Assembly (NCBI GenBank): GCA_008933995.1
Contig: WARS01000015.1
Span: 5,521,861 to 5,585,860 of the forward strand
Source of the DNA: Datnioides undecimradiatus
Lineage: Eukaryota > Chordata > Actinopteri > Lobotiformes > Datnioididae
Length of the DNA stretch: 64,000 nucleotides
Reading direction: 5' to 3'
Shown here: positions 1-13,443 of the stretch, piece by piece
Position numbering within the stretch: position 1 is the first letter of the stretch
Layout: each line of letters starts with the position of its first letter
Made by a program: the position numbers and the translations under genes
Notes under the pieces: generated by a model
The model's database searches: none
What the model saw: only the letters and a program-made list of their open reading frames with translations
Told to the model about the DNA's origin: nothing

Positions 1-1087
1 TCTTTTATCGCATATAAAAACATGATTAATGCTGTTGCAGAGTATTTTAGTGCAGCTTTCCAATAAGAATTCCTTCCTTGACAACTGAAACATGATGATT
101 CAGAGAAAAAGGAAATGAAATCTGCTGCGTGACAGCAGGTCACCGGTGCTTTAGGACATAGTGCAGATGGTCTTTATAACACTTCATTTTACTGTGATGC
201 ATGCAGTGAATTTTCTGCACTCAGCATCTTTGAGACTCACTGATGTCATCTGTGTGTTGCCCCCCCGTGTAATATCTCCCTGCTTCTATAATGTCCTATA
301 TAGTGACCTTTCTACACTTACAAGCAAATGTCTCAGATGACTGTAGCCAGTGAAGAAGATGACATAACCTCTCACACAGCACCCATAAACACCACTCTGG
401 ATGTCACACATTTCACTCTCTCCTCCTTAAGGTAGCTAATGTTTGCACAGAGGTAACATCAACCTGGTTAGCATCTGTAGCAGAATCCAGACTTCATATT
501 TAAGCCCTCTGTAAAAGCAAGGCGTTTGTGCACACATTCATTCTCTGATTTGTTTGCTTGCTCATGTGTAAGACATTGTAGCTTTTCGCTACTGCACAGT
601 GTCGAGGGAAATTACAATTAACAGGCTAAGCAGAGCCCTTTGTCAGTGAAATGCAGGGTGTGCTGCATCTTCGCTGTAGCCTGTGAGAGTTAACATACCA
701 GCGGTGCTGATCACTGGAGTGGTTGTGGTTAATGCATGAATTTTATTCTTTGCACATTTACTCAGTCATTTTAAAAGCAAACTTTGTTTTATCCATCTCT
801 TCATCCCCCACACCTCCCCCGAGAACCGACAAAACACTTAGCACATTTGTTATTATAATGACAAGGTTCATACAATGTATGTCCTGCACTTAAGCACACA
901 CAATCATGCATGCACTTGCATAAAAACAGATGTGTCAGACACATGCAAAACACATGAGAACACACACATAATCTAAACAAAGATTTGGAAAATTCTTTGT
1001 AAAGGAAACGATTAGGATTATGTTTTTTTCTCCAGGTGCCTCAACACTTTGCACTCTGCTACAGCTTGTGAATGTCTTTTCCAGCCC

Positions 1088-1125
<38 letters not shown>

Positions 1126-1140
1126 GTATGTGTGTGTGTC
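1..1140. other. ntrk2 intron sequence downstream of the LRR C-cap exon
   Basis: No exon of the Trk Ig domains is recognisable here on the minus strand. It ends in a TG-repeat microsatellite (1093-1139). Nothing else is supported. Confidence 0.5.
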
Positions 1141-1145
1141 CTCAC

Positions 1146-1294
1146 CACAGTTAGGTAGTGTCAGTCTGGACAGCAGCTTGCGTCCTCCTCCGTCCTCAAT
1201 GCAGCGCAGCTCCTGAGTGTCTGCTTCCTCTCCTAACCACAGCTTGATCCACATGTTCTCACAGGAGCAGTGCAGTGGGTTCCCTGACAGGATC
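1146..1294 (-). CDS. ntrk2: ntrk2 LRR C-terminal cap exon
   Basis: 149-nt exon, phase 2 to phase 1. It encodes a cysteine-rich cap: GNPLHCSCENMWIK, then a Cys in ELRCIEDG and a last Cys in TLPNCG, the usual four-cysteine LRRCT spacing. The acceptor lies at the end of a CA-repeat tract (1298-1314), and a TG repeat starts just beyond the donor, so the exon is squeezed between two microsatellites. Confidence 0.9.
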
Positions 1295-4200
1295 CTGACA
1301 CACACACACACACAGAGTTAAGAACTGTCAAGTGAGTAGTAGGGTGAGACAGTTTTGAGGAAAAAAAAAGAAGGAATAGCTGAATTATGTAGAAACTGTC
1401 ACAGCGCAGTGTCAAAGTGGCTGAAAAATAGTTCAACATTTTCAAGAATACACTGATTTGTTTTCCTGAGTTTCAGGATTTAGATTGGTTAAACTTTAAT
1501 GTGTGTCAGTTAAATATGAAACTACCAGTTAGCTTAGCTTATCAAAAAGGCCGACAAAACAGAGAAAAACAGTTAGCCTGGTTCTTTGTGATTAAAAAAA
1601 TCTTTTAAAGCTAAACATTAACATGTTAGATTTTGGTGGTTTAATCCATACACAGTTAAAGGGTTAAACCAAACTGTTGTTAAGTGCGCAACTTAACTTC
1701 AGGCTTGGAACTTGGAACTTGTCATCATGACACTGTGAGGTTGCCAGGCAACAGCGAATACATATTTCAGCATGTAACCTCCTTAACCTCCATAAAACAG
1801 CAACGTTTCTTTTTCAGTTTTAGCTTTGTTCAGTTTAATGGAGACGGTCTCAGTCTGTTTGGTTGGTTATGTTTAGAGAGGCTAGCTGTCACCATCTGTC
1901 ACCATCTGTTTCTTGTCTTTATGCTAAGCTAAGCTAACCATCGCCTGTCTTCAGGCTCATGTTGAACAGACAGATATAACACTGATATCAGTCATGTTTT
2001 CTAAAAAAAAAGTGAGCAGGCATATTTCACCAAATCTGTTGCTATTGCTTTAAGATGCAGTTCCAAGCCCACTTGAAATTTAAAATGATGTATTTTTAAG
2101 CACAATAAAAAAGCGTCTCTGGAAATACAAATAATGTCTTTACCATGTGAAAATGATTGCTTCATTACAGAAGATGGAAGACTGAGTATGTTTGTGGGTG
2201 TGTTTGCTTTTATTGACACAGGTGTCATATCCAATCATGCTGCACCCTGGTGGTTAATTGTCACTTACTGCTCTCACTTCAGCTAATCTCAGTCTCCACC
2301 CTGTTGCCTAAATCCAAATTTAAAAAAAAAATAAAGCTGCTGTAACTCCTAGCTTCAAACCCTCACATCAGAAATCTATAGGTGACACTGAAGATGCTAT
2401 ATGTATATGTTTATCCACTAACTGGGGGTAAACCAGAGATAGAGGGAGGAACAGATAGACGGACACAGAGATGGACACACTGATAGAGCAGGCTGCACTG
2501 AACTTACAGATAAGAGATGTTGAGGTGTTTGAATATCCTCCAGGATAGTGATGACAGGTTGTTATCTTTCAGATTCCTGGAAATTAAGGTGAACATCAGG
2601 GAATGAGATTATAATACCACAAGAAAATAGTAGGTTGAAGTTACAGCAACTGAGGGAACATCTCTATGTGCACCAATAAGCCTGGGTGTTATTTCTCATT
2701 TCAAGTTTTCCCCTCCAAGGATTGTGACAATTAACCTTAAGTGGTACATTTATTCAGTGTAATAAGTACCAAACTTTAATTATGTTGACACGATCCCAAG
2801 ATCAATTATAAATCCTGTTCAGACTGAACCTGAACTGGACTTCATTTTCATCAATCTCTCAGCTGTGGCAGGGTTTGGGTTTTTATTGGGGTTCATTTTC
2901 TCATGAATATGTTGCAAATAAATCTTCTTTACCCTATGACTTCAACAGTACATTAAAATGTATACATAGAACCTTAAGAAGATAACACATTTTAACAGCC
3001 AACTCAATAGAAAGCAGCAAATACATAGTGTATGATGTGTTTCTACTTACAGGTACTGTAACTTGATGTTGTTTTGAAAGGCCAGCTTCGATACATATGT
3101 TAGCCTGCTGTTGGTCACCGTTCTGATGCAAAAACAAACACAGCAACAATGTTGTCGCTGTCATCATGAATATCACAATTATCAACAACAACATTCAACA
3201 TAAGAAACTTGATTTCAAGTTCCTGATCAGCTCCTTGAAGTCTGAGAAGGTATAACTGGTACCAGTTTCTAAGATGTGATGCTAGAAGAAGATACACGCT
3301 GATAAAATGACTTTTCACATTATTATTGCCTTATCAGTCTAGTCTATAAAGCATTAATTATTTATTTTAACTTTAATAATGCGTTTGTTGCAGCTTGAAA
3401 AAACAAGTTTTAGAAAACAGTAGCACAGTTTAAGTTACACAAGCCAAAGTTAAAACTGTCAACATTATGTGAGTAAAGATTAATGATATATGGTTATAAC
3501 TGTGAATGAAGGTTGTTCACATTGAAAGAAACCAACAATCAGTTCATCTGTTTGACACTGCTGCCATTTAAGTGAAGCCACCAAACACTGAGTCTGGTAT
3601 TTAAAGTCAGTAGTAAACTCAGTCCTTCAATAAATCTCTTCATTAAACTTACTTTTATGTTATGGCTCAAGGTTTTTTGTCGTATTTCTCCTGTGACTTT
3701 TAAAAAAATGCTACATAAATAAAGTTGATATTATTGAGACACATCTATTTAATTATTTATTGTGCTATGCAAGTGCCTGGCCCATATGCACCAAAAATAC
3801 TGTTGCCTAGGTGAAACATGAACATAACTTGCATAACAAAGTCTTTTCTCTTCAGACAGCCCTGCTTGTGTCTATAGCTGGCGATGACATCATACGTGCA
3901 TTTAATGGAGTCTTTGATGTTTCTGCACTACGTGAGTCTCTACTGTGTAGTTGTAGTTATTTTTTGTTTTTTTTTAAATAAGGCAGTCAACTAAAACATA
4001 TAAAATAAAGATTCCACCTCACTAATCCAACTATGCAAATGTCTCAATTAATGGTCTTTCTAGTGAGCTGCTGTTCAGGCACATTCAGTCTCTGGTCTTT
4101 GGTGCAGCAACGCTTGCACATTTATCTTTTTTTATATTTATGTACTGTATAACAGATGTCTCAATAAAAGGCCTCCTCATTACAAAAGCTGTTGAAGACT

Positions 4201-7200
4201 GAGGTGCCTTTAGTATCCCTACATACTGTGCATTACTCAGCTCTGCATACACCAGGTGCAGAGAATATGTGCCCTTCACCAGCCAAGACAACATAATTAT
4301 CTGATATGAAAACTTGGTTTCACAGGTGTTCTGTGACTGACTGACTGATCTTATCTAACACGAATGAGATTTTCATTTTAACATTTGAAAAAAAAACAGC
4401 ACTTAAAGGGAGCTGCACTGATTTCACACATCAGAGTGTGTTTACAGGTCTTGGGGAGTACTACAGGATGTGTTTAAAAAGTTGTGCAAAGGCATTTGTT
4501 GTTCCAGAGGGAGCTGCAAAGTCTGATGAATTGCCTCGAGTGATGCCAGTTGAGGCTCTGTCAGCTGGGAATGAAGACTACAGGTTACAAAATGAAAAAT
4601 TCTGGGGGTGTGGAGTTTGACAGAAGTGAGCTCATCAGACCTCTACGGGCTGCACCTCATCTTGACTTGAAGCTCAACACTACGTCAGCAGCCTTTAGTT
4701 TAACACAACTGTATCTCTGAGTGAACTGTTGACAGGCGAGTAGCATTGTGGGTAATGTAGATGCTGTGTTTTGACAAGAAAGAACAATGTGTGGAAGAAA
4801 AAGACAATAACTCAGCATTGATTTTAAACTGTCTATTGTGAGACTGGTAACAATCATTTAGTGAGTTTCTCTCTTAGCTAATGATGAACGTGAACATATT
4901 AAAAAGTGTTATCTTACTGGTATAAAGACCTTTCCATTCAAAATATCAACTCTGCACACAGTGTAATCGTGTTTCTCAGACACAGGGACAGTTGAATCCT
5001 TGATTGTGGCTAAAGCACTCATCCTGCCTGCTCTCAGAGTTTTGCACCCTCTGGGTCCAACCACAATCAAGAACACACATATGCACTCACAGCGAGTAAC
5101 TTGCTTTGTATTAATCCGTCTACCAACTGGGATACTGGCTGGAAAATTAGGTTGTGTCTACTTAACAGATCATTATGTTGCAAAAGAGTGCTGCTTGCTA
5201 GATAATTCTGTCTTAGATTAAAAAATAAAATGAGACACAGATGCATGCCAAAAACACAGTTAACTACAAAACACCCAGGGACACCTTCATAAACACAGCA
5301 GGATCTTAAAGCAACAGGCGTGGACAAGGCATGGCCTAAAGCAAAGCAGGAGAATCATCAATAAAGGCAAAGTAAATCAATATTGCTTATATAGTGGACC
5401 ATAAAAAGCCAAATAAGCACAGATAATCATAAAATGTAATGAAACTGTTCCTCTTTATGCTTATATTTAATCTGAAGGACTGAATACATAAGACAGCAAG
5501 CGATGTTCACAGAAAAACCACACAATATGAACTTTATGACATGAAGAACTCATTTTTTTGTTGTCTATGGAGGTAGCTTTGAATATGCACACGAGTCCAA
5601 AGTGTCTTGGTAATACAGGCTGTAGAAGACTTACAGGTTCCTGAGATTCTTGTAGTAGTGCAGGTCTTTGTCATTGATGGAGGAGAAGCTGCTCTGGTTG
5701 GCGATGTAACTGTCAGGAGATACAAGTGTGTGTCAGAAGGCTCATTTGTTAACGGAGTGGAAGCGTAAACAGATGCACTTCAACAAGACAAAGGAACATA
5801 ATAAACCCATATAATTATAGTTAAAAAATTAAAAAATGAACTCCTGACGGACTGCAGCTGATAAATGGGACACTGTGACAGGGCAGGCACAGATCTCTCT
5901 CTGTCATTCGTTCCTCAGCTGCAATTGACCTGTTTTACAGGCCACAAGGAGAAGATTGTGGGCAATTGAGGCTGAGAAAAACATGCGTATATATGTACTT
6001 TTCAAATATTGGAGGATGAGATGTCTGAGAACATTTAGGTCTAAACACAAGCTCCAGACACAGCCGAGTACAATCTCACCTATAGCGGGAACATGGTGTG
6101 ACAGCTTCAGCAGAGCAGAGCTGTTTTGTTTGGCTAAATCACAAGGTCACTAAATCATGTTTTTAACATGTCCAACGAACAGCGACTAATGAAATAAAAC
6201 ACTTCTGATTAGATTTTTTGATTTTCAAGATCACTGCATGGCTTTTTAGTAGTAAGTCTTTCAGCTGTAGATTGTCTTTTTGCCACTAATCATTTTAAAC
6301 ACAACACAGTCCGAGTGTGTCGTAATTTATGTCTCTCATCCAAAATAATTACCAAAATAATTACATTTTAGTGTGTGCAAATCAAAAGACTGAGCAGTGA
6401 ACAGAAAGGACAACACTTACAAATGTTTAGTAGGATTTTCTGCTGCTCTAAAACAGTGTAGCACATTATAAACCAAGTCAGCCCAACGTTTCCATGGTTT
6501 AAGGCTTGCCACATCTCTCTCCCCTCATCACCCTGCCATCACTATCAAATAATGTTTGGAAAAAAAACCCTACTGCAGAAAAAACAGGAATAAAATTTCA
6601 TATGTGCCTTAATAATTGAATAAGTTGAAACTGAACGTCAGCATTTTCTGTAGTTTACACACTGCTAAACTAGATACTTTCTTTGAAAAGCTGCAACATC
6701 ATAAATTTGCCTGACAACTGAAGTTTACTTCTGATCTAATCTACCATAAATCACTAATTACACCTTAAAAATCAGCTTTTGAATCAAAAGCAGACAGTTT
6801 TTCAGTTTGAATAAGAAGAATAGTAACACCATCGCCAAACACTTAGAGTGTGCACACACATCCATCTCTGCTTTTTGTAGGTTATGATGAACCCTTCACT
6901 GCAGGGAGGAGTAAATGTTGGAGTAACAACACCCACATGTGGACATTTGCCTGAATCTGTTGTGATGCCTCTGGATAATTTGCAGTATTGTGATACAAAA
7001 GTAGATATTTTCTGATTTTTTGATGTAATTATAATAATGTAATATTGCCTTTTTCATCTTTTATCACAAAATCAAATTTCTGTTTTACTTCTCTTGTGCT
7101 GATACTGCTTAAAGGGCCAACACCCAGAAAATATCACCATCATCATCAAGATTGAGGTTAGTCAAAAAAAAAGACAAAAGGAAAAAAATTTTTTTGGAGT

Positions 7201-8789
7201 TTGTCTGTACAATCTGGTCATTTAGTACGCTCTCATCCAGAATTTGATCTTCTGGGGGATATTTTCTTAAAAGATGAGGGCCTAATCTGATTTTATTCAT
7301 TCTCTTTGACTTTTATCCTTAACACATCCTTGCATAGGACATATATGACACAAAGAACTATGTTTGAGTTTTAGGATATCACACTGACATTCGGAGTCCA
7401 TTGTAGTCAAATTGTATCTTTAAGGATGTCATAGAAATAAGGACGTTTGAGCAATTAACAAGGACAAGGGACACGATAACCTGTCTCCCGGTTTTAGGCA
7501 AGGTCGTTGGGAATTAGTCGCCGCACGGTCATCAGCGATTTGTCTGTTTACATTAGCCAAGCACTCGGTGAATGCTTTCCACCAGACTGCTGGCTCGTTG
7601 AAACGGCGTCCAAGGCTTCTCCAAGTTCATCTCTGACAAGTGATTATCAACAAGGCCGTCCATCTTTGCCAGGAAAGATATTGTAGCAATTAAAGTTTTT
7701 AATCTCCTGTTTAATTGCACTCTGATGTAAACGCTTAGACTTATGTCTTCATTTAATTCAAGGCCAGGCGACGTTTTATGAAATGACAGTGGGAACCGGG
7801 GGCGGGGGTACAGTACGTTTCAAATACAAACTGAGATTCTGTGACATGTTGAATTATCACCCAGCGGAGGAGGGTCCAGTCTCACAAGCAAAATGTTGAC
7901 TCTGTCTAGAAAAATGACGCTTTTTTCCTCCGTGAGCATCGATCTTTGTCCGCTTCTGTGCTTCATTTAAATACTCTCCTATAAGCCATCTTGGGAAGTG
8001 TCTGTGCTAATATTTGAAGAGTGGTGTCTGGCGTGCGTGTCTCCGTCCACAAACACACACAGAATAAGGCACGCGCACGCGAACACACACAGGCTGGGCT
8101 TTGTCGGAATGTCAGAATAAAGTCTCATCAGCTCGTGCCTTTATTTTTAAATGGGCTGCTGTCACGCTGGTGTTAAAAAGACTGATGTGCCCCATGATGG
8201 CAATAAGTCTGTTATGCAATGTAGGTTACACATGATGCGTGTCTGAGCCGACCCATTGCCGATTAAATGAACAGGACTGAAATTTCTATCCAAGCTGTTA
8301 AATATGTGTATTCGCCTCAAATGCACGCATTAAATTTCTGTCTCTTTCCATGAGGACTGTGTCTTGTCAGCTCCAACAACACTGAGAGATAAAAGATGAC
8401 ATTCCTGCATTTGGAAAATGTTTGGGAAATACAGCCACAGAGATAAAAGCGGGATAAATATGAAGATGTTGGGGGCACTTATGATTCATACATCCCCCTT
8501 CTGTAAATCTGCTGCTTTTGTGAGACACTCACATGTCGGTGATGTTCTCCATCTCCGCCTCGCTCTGCAGGACGGGGAATGCATTGATACCCCGCTCCGG
8601 GTCCACGCAGGAGATCCTGGTGCTACTGCAGGAGCAAGACGGCGGGCATGCCTCCGCGGACATCCAGGGATCTCCGGAACCCACTGCCACCCCGATTACC
8701 ACCACCCACCACCCCCACCAACACTGCCAGGACCGAGACCCTCTCCCCGGTGAGGTGAGAGCCCCGCTCCCGGGTCTCAAGGCGCTCAT
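1146..8789 (-). CDS. ntrk2: ntrk2 (TrkB receptor tyrosine kinase), 5' portion, five coding exons
   Basis: Neurotrophin receptor TrkB binds BDNF and NT-4 at the plasma membrane; only its N-terminal ectodomain is in the window. Coding exons on the minus strand: 8789-8533 (start Met, signal peptide, cysteine-rich N-cap), 5709-5635, 3122-3051 and 2576-2508 (one LRR each), and 1294-1146 (LRR C-cap). All junctions have AG acceptors and GT donors and the phases agree: the first four introns are phase 2 and the last is phase 1. The translation aligns with human TrkB throughout (ENITD/ENITE, YIANQ/FIANQ, CENMWIK/CDIMWIK, LTLPNCG/LQIPNCG). The C-cap pattern DTQEL...C...NCG fits TrkB better than TrkA or TrkC, and the neighbours match human NTRK2. 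Ig-like, transmembrane and kinase exons are missing because the gene runs off the left edge. Fish often keep two co-orthologues (a and b); I cannot tell which this is. Confidence 0.93.
1424..1998. repeat. Teleost foldback interspersed repeat (copy 1)
   Basis: A degenerate element whose outer parts are inverted copies of one another: TTAGCTTAGCTTA near 1532 faces TAAGCTAAGCTAA near 1923. The left end begins AATAGTTCAACATTTT. The same blocks, including the central GTTGCCAGGCAAC-like motif, recur at about 32445-33040. I recognise the layout as a repeat common in percomorph genomes, probably a non-autonomous DNA element; the family name is not certain. Confidence 0.6.
2577..8532. other. ntrk2 introns 1-3 (LRR exons within)
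   Basis: Three introns separate the signal-peptide exon from the LRR exons. Apart from the LRR exons listed under the gene, the sequence is AT-rich with no convincing open frame. A repeat-poor, less AT-rich block at about 7440-7760 may be conserved regulatory DNA (see findings). No RNA gene was seen. Confidence 0.5.
8533..8789 (-). CDS. ntrk2: ntrk2 exon 1: signal peptide and LRR N-terminal cap
   Basis: The first 85 codons contain a Trp/Val-rich hydrophobic stretch (residues about 22-37, WQCWWGWWVVVIGVAVGS) that can act as a signal peptide. It is followed by the cysteine cap CPPSCSCSSTRISC, equivalent to human CPTSCKCSASRIWC. The exon stops in the ENITDI codon at a strong GTGAGT donor. The leader is longer than the human one. 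A Met further in (WMSAEACPPS) is too close to the mature protein to be a better start. Confidence 0.9.
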
Positions 8790-9096
8790 CTCGGGTGCCG
8801 ACTTCAGCTATAAGGCTCGCTGAAAAGCCCCACGGCTCGGCCCAGGTTGGCTGGGATCAGCCCCGGTTCAGCCAATCAAGGAGAGGAGAAATAAAGTAAA
8901 ATCCGCTGCTGAGGTGGATACAAGCTGCTCGCTAGAAAACCATCGGTCGTGACAACAACAGTGATAGACAGCGAGTAGGAAAAAAGAAAACAGGGGAATG
9001 AGTGTCGTCCTTTTCCCGTGTTTCCTCCAGAGTCCCCCGTCAGTCAGCCAGTCAGTCAAAATCACACTGCCACACTGACGGGTGTGTGCCAAAGAG

Positions 9097-9132
<36 letters not shown>

Positions 9133-9190
9133 TCTCTTTCTCTCGCTCTCAGCTGACACACACCGGCCGGAGCCTCCTCGGCACAATGTC

Positions 9191-9233
<43 letters not shown>

Positions 9234-9425
9234 CGTGAGTAAATGATTCTCGTCAGTGATGATGTCGGTGGTGCTGTTTGGTCGGTTGGTTAGGTGGATA
9301 CAGGATAGATGACAGTCAGGGTGGGAGAGTCGTACAGTGCGCACTGATGCTCCGGCGCGCGGCTCGCGTGGATGGCGGAGAGAGGAGAGAGAGAGCAAAG
9401 GAGGAAGAAGGGGTACCGGCATCAA
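8790..9425 (-). promoter_or_regulatory. ntrk2: Likely ntrk2 5' leader and promoter region
   Basis: Directly upstream of the ntrk2 start the sequence becomes GC- and CpG-richer than its surroundings (8560-8880 and 9340-9400). It carries a long CT tract (9099-9150) and a GT tract (9193-9237). No TATA box stands out. The transcription start cannot be placed by eye; the role as promoter/5' leader is inferred from position and composition. Confidence 0.45.
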
Positions 9426-9435
9426 AGCAGATCAA

Positions 9436-9605
9436 GTATAACCTGATACCTCATTGATCCCCCCTCAGGGAAATGCTGCTTGCTTTGCTTGCAGGAAGGT
9501 CTGGAGGAAGGGTCAGGTGGGGAGCAGAAGGTTTCTTGCTCAAGGGCACCTCAGCAAGGCTGCATGAATTCATGTTTTCTGGCTAATCACCAACCCCTGC
9601 ACATC
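9436..9605. repeat. Fragment of a teleost retroposon tail
   Basis: Contains CTCATTGATCCCCCCTCAGG followed by GGAAATGCTGC and, further on, TTGCTCAAGGGCACCTCAGC. This combination is a familiar 3' part of fish LINE/SINE-type elements. It is degenerate and has no coding part. The exact family cannot be named from the sequence alone. Confidence 0.5.
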
Positions 9606-9730
9606 TGGGTTAATTTTTGGGCCTTCAGGGGTTAATGTAGCTCTCAGTGTGCACAGTCTGTGACAGGCTTTACTGGCCTTGCCTTGAGTTGTGAACTAAG
9701 TGTGAGTGTCCTTGTTTGACAGCCAGAGAT

Positions 9731-9777
<47 letters not shown>

Positions 9778-12700
9778 AGGTGGAGAAGGCTTCTGTGTTG
9801 AAGAGGTTATTTAATTTATCTGCTAGCTGGTTTCAGATTATCTGCGTAAATGAGATATAAGGGGCTAACAATTTACAGGCTCTAATTGCCATAATCATTC
9901 TCATCATCACCATCGTCGTCATTATAATCATCATTATCATCTGGTTGTTATGCTGTGTGTCTCCCACGTAGACCTGTATACAGTTTATCAATGAAAAACA
10001 AAGCTGTCTGGAGGTCTTATTCTGAATCCAGGTAGTCAAGTGCCACGTTTCAAGTCTTATACTTGGGAGAAGCAAAAACCTATAGTGCAAATAAAAGCAG
10101 AGTCTCATTTCCACCTGAAAAAATGTGTTTTAGCATATTTGATTGTCCAATTGTTGTTTAGTGCCAAGTGAGCTGATGGGGGCATCCACTGTAAATACAA
10201 GAGCTGTATGGAAAGCGTCACACGAGAGGGAACAAGAGAGAAAGAGGGAGCAATCACCAATCATCAAGTCTTTAGCTGGCGTGTACTAGACCAAGCGTCA
10301 CCTTATTAAATCATTAGGCCATATTTCATACTCATATGGGGCTCCCAGCCAAACCAGACTTGAATCAATAATCTGTCATCTTAGGGTGGAGGCTATACGG
10401 CTGCATGCCAGTCACTCTGCTGTTATAGATCTCCTGCTGCTGGATGCATTTCGAACACAACAGTTGATCCATCTTTTACACTGCATGGTTGCTGAAGAGC
10501 TGAGCCACATCTCTTCAGTATTTCACCTTGTATGTGTGAGACAGAGGATGACAGCACATCTGCCTGTGAGCAGCAACAACACACCACAGCTGTGAGGAGT
10601 CCTCTCTTCTCCTCTCTCCTCTTTCTGCCTCTCTCCAATGTCCTGTCCCCATGTGCAGCTCTGATATGACGTTTGTGCTGACGCACAGGCAGTGCTACTG
10701 AATAGAGGAGTGTAATTATGGAGCCCTGTCTGTGTCTCAACCAATCTGGTGGATGCCTGCCTCAGAAACCAGGGAGTACGCATTCTGCACAGAACAGTGT
10801 GGGTGTACCAATTAAAACATTGTCTCACAAACATAATATTCCAATTACTCTCTGTTCTTTCTGAAATTTGACAGAGGTTGTAACCTGTGTTAAAGGTCTT
10901 TGACATTTTAAACATGCAATCACCCCCTTGAATCAGCCATCATCCACAGACAAAGTCACAATGCATTTTATTCAACACTGTGAGCATAATATGCTGTGCA
11001 TATTTAGCCTCTTTTGCAAAACATGCAGCACACTGAATGTGTTAAAAGCAACACACAAATCTCCAAGTAGGATAAGAAGCCACTATATAACATTTAAAGG
11101 AATGTGATTTGACCGTTGATTGGGATACCATTTCTTTAGCTAGCAGTTGCTATGAAGCTGGCGCTTGCTGCCTAGCTAACAAATGAAGCTGTGGCACGTC
11201 ACTAAAAAGATTGATTGAGGGGTGGATTTGTTTTGTAGAATAAAAATGATAGATTTTGATACAAGATTACAAAGTATGCAGTACAGTATACCATTTAGGG
11301 GTCAATGTGTATATTCTCTTTCACTCAGCTCCCCTAGCAACGTGACATCTTGCTGAAAAGATCTTTGCTGTGTGATCACTGCTCCTTTATGCTTGATCAC
11401 AGTCAGGTATTTCTACAGTCACCTTCTATTATTACCTAATGGGTGTTCACAATCATTTCTTGCGTCATCCCACAGTGACTATCAGTTGTTTTCAGTTAAT
11501 CTCTTAATAATTGAGTTAATGTATCATGATGATTGCTTGTTGGGCAAACAACCTTGAAGCCAAAGATTATAAAAGTACAATGATATGAAAAGAGTGGTTT
11601 TTGGAGGATTTGTGCCTATAGTTAACTTGATTGATCAATAGATTATTAAAATATTTGTCAGTGTTTTTTGTTGATTGATTTAAACAGCATATCACATTCT
11701 GTCACAATCACCTGCTGCAGCATTACAGTCACCTGTTGTGGCATCACAATTACCTCATGCATCACAATCCCCCAATCACTTATTGGTGCATCAGAATCAC
11801 TTGTTTTTGTATCACAGTTATTGATTACTGCATGACAATCACTGTGTCAGAATTGTCATGAGCTTATTAATGGGATTGCCTTCAGGTTCACATAAGGTAA
11901 AGAAGGTCGAGTCATTTTCAAAACCAAAACACTTACTGAATCCTTTTATGATTTATTCATGTGGCCCCTTGAAGTATGTAAAGGGGCTTATATCCTGCTG
12001 TACCTTAAAGCTATGAGTAACAGATAGACATGAGGGTCATGTTTGGAACACTAGACACACTGAGTATGTGCAGAAGACATCACACTACACACTAATGCAT
12101 GTAGTGTTTTTCTTCCTCTAAAACTGTGAGGGATTTTGGCACATGATGTGTGGATAAACAAACCTCAGTCAGACAAAATTTTCCCATCGCTGTCCTTGTT
12201 TTTTGTTGGGTTTTGTTTTTTTTTTTTAACATTCCTGGCTTTGGCTTGATTAATGGTTTTAACATGTGGATTCACAACATCAAAGTAATGGTAGATAGTA
12301 GTGTTGAGTGGGTCCCATGTCCTGAAAAGGGAAGTGCTTTTTTTTTTGTACATTTAAAAATGCCTGGATGATACCTCTCTCCCATGAGAAAAAGGCTTTG
12401 GAAATCCCACAGAACAAATGCAACACAGATGACTGTCCTTTTGCCTTTGAATGAGACTAATGTCTTAAAGTATTGCTTTATTTTCTTTGGATTTTAAGCT
12501 TTTGCACACAAGCAAGTCAAATCACTGAATACATATATATAGCGTCACGTGGATTCACATTAACCTGCTCTAACCTCTGCATACCAGCTGTGTGTGTTGT
12601 GGTCCTGAGAAATGATACACTAGTGCTCTCTAGTGGCTGATGAGATACTTAACAAATATGAGACTACAGTGTGTGATTTGCACATGCTGCATCCAAAGAG

Positions 12701-13049
12701 AAGCAATACACTGTTTTCAGGGAGTAGGGAGAGTTTCTGTGAAAATAATTCAGCTCAGAAAAGAAACAGATTGACTCCTAATGTCACAAACAAAGGGGCA
12801 TTATACATTTACAGACTGTTCTTTCAGGGCTGGGGGAGGGTGGGAAGAAATCACAGAACTAAACAGAAGAGCAAGGCCATGCCATTCTGGCTGGAATTTG
12901 GTCCAGTTTTGGAAGGTTTGTGCCCAAAATTATGATTCCTGCTTGTAACTGAAACCCCCTGCATGACTCAACTATATTCATATAACTTGCTGTCTAATCC
13001 TTTAATGACCTTTGACCATTTAACTTGATGACAGCTCCGCAAGATTGGA

Positions 13050-13097
<48 letters not shown>

Positions 13098-13443
13098 AAA
13101 AAGGAAAAAAGAAAGAAAATTAATAACCATTTACATTACCCACAAAATTTAATAAGACATGAAGAAAAAAGACAAAGGAAAGAAGAAAATGTCTAAGCTT
13201 TTATGTTATCGACAGAATCCAGAAAGAAAGAAACAAAGAAAGAACAAATAAATAACCTTGAGACAACACATTTTACATAATGTATCCAAAAACAGAGAAC
13301 GGTAGGGAGGAAAGGGAGGGAAAGTGATACAGAGAGCTACAGGAGGAGGGAGGATGGGAGGGGAAAGGAGAGAACAGGTGTGTTTAAAAAAATACCTCCA
13401 GCAAGTCTGTCCCGTGTTTTATCATACGTGAAGAGCAGAGAGA
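9606..13443. other. Intergenic region between ntrk2 and slc28a3
   Basis: No gene recognised. It includes a GT microsatellite (9733-9775), a run of degenerate ATC triplets (9891-9941), a degenerate array of ATCACAATCACCT-like units (11688-11845) and a GAAA tract (13047-13120). The last 300 bases, upstream of the slc28a3 ATG, are purine-rich and should hold its promoter and leader; I see no clear TATA box. Confidence 0.5.
13047..13120 (+). repeat. GAAA tetranucleotide microsatellite
   Basis: About eighteen GAAA units decaying into GGAAAA, about 330 bases before the slc28a3 start codon. Purine-strand asymmetry continues to about 13380. Confidence 0.95.

Noticed and set aside
4438-4620. 60-codon plus-strand frame in an ntrk2 intron
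   Set aside because: Short, no family resemblance, antisense to the host gene, no regulatory context.
8868-9425. 185-codon open frame on the minus strand upstream of ntrk2
   Set aside because: Built from translated CT and GT microsatellites (HTHTHT, RERERE runs) in the ntrk2 leader/promoter; no protein-like remainder.
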